A DNA stretch of 14,121 bases, taken from NCBI GenBank assembly GCA_021813335.1, contig JAKALC010000011.1:1-14121 (forward strand), given 5' to 3'. This DNA is from a bacterium. Its GTDB lineage: Bacteria; Patescibacteriota; Minisyncoccia; Phycocordibacterales; SBAW01. The translations under genes were made by a program, and so were the position numbers. Shown piece after piece: positions 12,171 to 14,121 of the stretch (position 1 is the first letter of the stretch; every line of letters starts with the position of its first letter). Below the pieces are notes generated by a model that saw only the letters and a list, made by a program, of their open reading frames with translations, did not search any database and was not told the DNA's origin.

Positions 12171-12368
12171 TCATCGCCGCCATGCTCGCCACCCGAAGAA
12201 GCCGGCGAGCGCGAAGCTCGCGACGACGGCGAGGGTCTGGAACCATCCCCACTCCGTCTTGAGCGTATGCGTGACTCCGGCGATGATCAGATACAGGCCG
12301 ACGGCGGCGAAGATAGGCGCCTTGAGCGCGTCTTCGTGTTTCCGGTCATGCTCATCATCCTGCGGCAT
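12171..12368 (-). CDS. Small two-helix membrane protein (second gene of SD-led cluster)
   Basis: The product has 65 residues from ATG 12368, just after GGGAGGAAG on the minus strand. A charged N-terminus (MPQDDEHDRKHEDALK) leads into two membrane helices, APIFAAVGLYLIIAGVTHTL and FQTLAVVASFALAGFFGW, with a basic end (RAWRR). The preceding stop lies only 10 nt upstream of its start, so the two genes form an operon. No family recognised. Confidence 0.65.
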   Translation of the reverse strand: MPQDDEHDRKHEDALKAPIFAAVGLYLIIAGVTHTLKTEWGWFQTLAVVASFALAGFFGWRAWRR

Positions 12369-12378
12369 TTCTTCCTCC

Positions 12379-12522
12379 CTAGCGGTAACCGAGGACGCTG
12401 TTCCAGTCCACGGTTGTTGCGATGAGCGCAAGTAGAAAAAGGGTCCCGGCGAGAACCCCTTTCCAATCATCGCGCCCGGATGCGCCAAGCCAACCCTGGC
12501 GCTCCTTTGTGTGATAGTCCAT
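12379..12522 (-). CDS. 46-residue single-pass membrane protein (first gene of SD-led cluster)
   Basis: It starts at ATG 12522 after the Shine-Dalgarno AGGAGAG. The sequence has a polar start (MDYHTKERQGWLGASGRDDW), one membrane helix (KGVLAGTLFLLALIATTV) and a short tail (DWNSVLGYR). It is downstream of a good promoter and its stop lies 10 nt before the next gene. Function unknown; such small proteins often modulate a membrane partner, but no partner is evident. Confidence 0.6.
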   Translation of the reverse strand: MDYHTKERQGWLGASGRDDWKGVLAGTLFLLALIATTVDWNSVLGYR

Positions 12523-12551
12523 AGGATCTCTCCTGAAGTTGATCTGATACA

Positions 12552-12579
12552 ACAATAGCATTTTCATATAAAAAGTCAA
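12552..12579 (-). promoter_or_regulatory. Promoter for the three-gene small-protein cluster
   Basis: On the minus strand, -35 TTGACT (12579 to 12574) and -10 TATTGT (12557 to 12552) are 16 nt apart in an AT-rich segment. The transcript would have a leader of about 22 nt carrying the AGGAGAG site. Confidence 0.6.
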
Positions 12580-12649
12580 TACTACCAGAGTGAATTCTCA
12601 CCCTAAACGCAACAAACCCTGACGCATTGAAAAGGTGCGGCTTTTTGAC

Positions 12650-12693
12650 TTCTTGACTGACACTAAGTGTCAGTCAAGAAGTGTCAGTCAAGA
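12650..12693. repeat. Triple repeat GTGTCAGTCAAGA: palindrome plus tandem copy
   Basis: TTCTTGACTGACAC (12650-12663), spacer TAA, then the exact reverse complement (12667-12680), then a second direct copy GTGTCAGTCAAGA (12681-12693). The unit is therefore present once inverted and twice direct, in the intergenic region of two divergent transcripts. A further TTGACT begins at 12645. It looks like a set of operator sites for a dimeric regulator, about 40 nt upstream of the adenosyltransferase -10 box. It has no T-run and ends no gene, so a terminator is less likely. Confidence 0.65.
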
Positions 12694-12735
12694 CAGGCAA
12701 TTGTTCTGGACAACTCACCACGAATCAGGGCGATA

Positions 12736-12741
12736 TATACT
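12736..12741 (+). promoter_or_regulatory. -10 box TATACT for the adenosyltransferase gene
   Basis: TATACT lies 6 nt before ATG 12748, the same spacing as at ruvX and the LAGLIDADG gene. TTGTTC at 12701-12706 is too far upstream to be a matching -35. Confidence 0.5.
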
Positions 12742-12747
12742 GTGCTG

Positions 12748-13292
12748 ATGCTCTACACGGGGAAGGGAGACGGGGGACGACGAAGGTGTTCGGGTGCGAC
12801 CAGCAGAGGATCTCGAAGTCGTCGGAACTGCCGGAAGCGCTCGGCGCTCTCGACGAGTTGAATGCGTTTCTGGGCTTTGCGCGGGTGTGCGCCGCGGGCT
12901 CGCCGCGCATCGCGGCGGCCCTGCGCGGCGCGCAGGAAGCGCTTTTTGTCGTGCAGGCGGAAACCGCCGGAGCAGACAAACGCCTCGCGCCGGACGCCGT
13001 GGAGAAGATGGAGGCCGTCATCAACGGCATAGAACGGGAGATCCCGCCCCTGAAGGGGTTTTCCATTTCCGGCGGAACGGAACTCTCCGCGCTCCTCGAC
13101 GTCGCGCGCACGCTCGCGCGCCGGGCCGAGCGGCGGCTCGTCGCTGCCGCGGATGCGGGCGCGCGCGCCGTTCCGCCGGAGACGAAGGCGTATATGAACC
13201 GCCTCTCCTCGCTTCTCTTCGCGCTTGCGCGGCTCGCCAACCACGAAGCGGGCGTCGCGGAAGAACAGCCGCGTTACGGTCAAGCGGCGTGA
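12748..13292 (+). pseudogene. PduO-type cob(I)alamin adenosyltransferase, apparent 1-base deletion near start
   Basis: From ATG 12748 the frame reads MLYTGKGDGG, the N-terminus of PduO-type ATP:corrinoid adenosyltransferases, then loses the frame. Adding one G to the five-G run at 12772-12776 continues into TTKVFGCDQQRISKSSELPE, ALGALDELNAFLG, and on to the stop at 13292, for ~181 residues (normal length). Later family features are intact: FSISGGTELSALLDVARTLA, RRAERR and YMNRLSSLLFALARLANHEA. The enzyme makes adenosylcobalamin, needed for example by class II ribonucleotide reductase. A homopolymer sequencing error would mean the gene is intact; a true deletion would kill it unless the GTG at 12681 (in the second frame) is used, which would lose the TGKGDGG ATP-binding segment. 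Its end overlaps the convergent AOX-like gene by 13 bp. Confidence 0.8.
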
Positions 13293-13981
13293 TTCTCGTT
13301 CAGGGTGATTTCGTGGATCGACTGGTTGCGGTGCACGACCTCGTCGTTTCGCACGCTCCTGAAGAACTCGTATTGGCTTCTCGGGTGTCGGCCGTACCAC
13401 GTGAGGAAGTCGCTCTCGATTGCCTTTGATTTGAGGGACGCCTCGTTCTGCTTGAGGAAAAGAGTGTATTGGTCAAACGCGTGTTGCTCGAAGAGGTAGT
13501 TGGTCTCAAGCGACCAGCGCGGGTTGATGAGGTATATGAAGTAGGACATCCAGAAATAAAAGAACGCAAAGAACAAGGGGATGATCGTATGGCGGATGAT
13601 GCCGGCCGGCTGTTCTTTGCGTGCGAGGGCGGAGATGACGACCACATGTATCGTTTCATTGTCGGAAGCGAAATGCGCGAAACGCGCGATGGTCGAGAGC
13701 TTGAGCGCGCGTGTTTCGTCGGTGTAGAAAAGCGTGAGGAGCGTGAAGGCTGCCGAGGCCCAAGAATGATAGGGGACGCGCGCAATCACTTCGACCGCAC
13801 GGAACTTGAGATACGAGGGCTTGCCATAGATGGCGTTGCCGCACCACACGAGTATCCCGCCGAGGAATCGCGGCAAGAGGCCGGGGCGGTACCGGTCAAG
13901 CGACGCTTTGTATTCTTGGAGCGCCGCCTCGTCATTTAAGGATTCTATAAGCTTTTCGAATTCTGCGTGTTCTGTCGACAT
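13280..13981 (-). CDS. Alternative oxidase-like di-iron protein
   Basis: The product has 233 residues from ATG 13981 (MSTEHAEFEK); a -10-like TAACCT lies 8 nt upstream. The six ligands of an AOX di-iron centre appear in order: Glu64 (RAVEVIARVP, compare LETVAAVP), Glu109 and His112 (SDNETIHVVV, compare NERMHL), Glu165 (LFEQHAFDQY, compare LEEEAVHTY), Glu214 and His217 (RNDEVVHRNQ, compare RADEAHHRDV). Spacings of 45, 53 and 49 are close to known AOX. The hydrophobic helix before the third ligand (IIPLFFAFFYFWMSYFIYLI then NPRW) matches the AOX segment that ends in ISPK/SP-x. AOX oxidises quinol and reduces O2 to water on the membrane face without pumping protons. Several neighbouring consensus residues differ, so substrate is uncertain. 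ATG 14035 is an alternative start but overlaps the IS30-like end. Confidence 0.72.
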   Translation of the reverse strand: MSTEHAEFEKLIESLNDEAALQEYKASLDRYRPGLLPRFLGGILVWCGNAIYGKPSYLKFRAVEVIARVPYHSWASAAFTLLTLFYTDETRALKLSTIARFAHFASDNETIHVVVISALARKEQPAGIIRHTIIPLFFAFFYFWMSYFIYLINPRWSLETNYLFEQHAFDQYTLFLKQNEASLKSKAIESDFLTWYGRHPRSQYEFFRSVRNDEVVHRNQSIHEITLNENHAA

Positions 13982-14049
13982 GGCGGTAAAGGTTACGAAT
14001 GACAGTATCACATCCGTACGGGACTGAATTAGCACTCTAATTGCAACAC

Positions 14050-14121
14050 TCAGCGCGACGAGAATATCTGCCGCGGACTCTTGAATCCAAGCCGTTTGCG
14101 CGGTCGGTCGTTGAGGCGGCG
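14050..14121 (-). CDS. IS30-family transposase, C-terminal end (5' part outside window)
   Basis: The 23 residues visible on the minus strand (LNDRPRKRLGFKSPRQIF within them) match the conserved end of IS30-family transposases (LNxRPRKxLGxxTPxExF), followed by SSR and a TGA stop at 14050-14052. Immediately after, GTGTTGCAATTAGAGTGC (minus strand, about 14050 to 14033) has the look of an IS30 terminal repeat with its TGTTGCA core. The element lies upstream of, and reads in the same direction as, the AOX-like gene, so it may supply readthrough transcription. Confidence 0.78.
   Translation of the reverse strand, partial: RRLNDRPRKRLGFKSPRQIFSSR

Noticed and set aside
12650..12693. Short CRISPR-like array
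   Set aside because: The copies are adjacent or inverted with no spacers; this is an operator-type arrangement. No CRISPR array is visible anywhere in the window.
12681..12776. GTG start giving a 203-residue adenosyltransferase in one frame
   Set aside because: The extension (SVKTGNCSGQLTTNQGD) has no family match, begins within the operator repeat upstream of the -10 box, and loses the conserved TGKGDGG segment found in the other frame.

Overview
This window comes from a GC-rich bacterial genome that looks like a member of the Candidate Phyla Radiation (Patescibacteria, Parcubacteria/Kaiserbacteria-like). The assignment is inferred from gene content: a DUF5652 membrane protein, RuvX followed by a free-standing MetRS-beta tRNA-binding domain, a minimal PilM-PilN-PilO cluster with no outer-membrane PilP/PilQ, an S4-less RluA-type pseudouridine synthase, an L19 with a long acidic tail, tRNAs without encoded CCA, and many start codons lying 6-9 nt after a TAnnnT -10 box (apparent leaderless mRNAs). 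Layout: 1-737 is the 3' end of a lytic-transglycosylase-like cell-wall hydrolase, converging across a perfect 44-nt palindrome on a small multi-pass membrane protein (805-1332, minus). A secreted protein with a near-consensus promoter and strong Shine-Dalgarno follows (1529-2197). Next is an IS5-family element (2256-3177) whose transposase needs a -1 frameshift; it cuts off the 3' end of a Fic-family gene that also carries a frameshift (3166-3779). tRNA-Ser(TGA) and DUF5652 lie on the minus strand. They face a plus-strand housekeeping block: ruvX, MetRS-beta-like, pilM, pilN, pilO, a small membrane protein, tRNA-Arg(TCT), tRNA-Leu(CAG), tRNA-Val(TAC), uppS, an RluA-family synthase, a ~260-nt nested fold-back element, and rplS. 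Past rplS the window becomes accessory in character: a free-standing LAGLIDADG endonuclease (AT-richer), tRNA-Leu(GAG), several small unknown genes between strong terminators, and a Shine-Dalgarno-led minus-strand cluster of three tiny proteins, at least two with clear membrane segments. The right end holds a PduO-type cob(I)alamin adenosyltransferase with one base apparently missing in a G-run and an unusual triple repeat upstream. It converges on a protein with the full six-residue di-iron ligand set of an alternative oxidase (AOX). The window closes with the C-terminus of an IS30-family transposase. The most interesting items are the AOX-like protein, which would be a compact one-protein terminal oxidase in a lineage mostly thought to be fermentative; the repeated hairpin motif GCAGAAGGGCACCTTC at gene ends, including the 260-nt fold-back; and the consistent leaderless-promoter architecture of core genes compared with the Shine-Dalgarno-led accessory genes.
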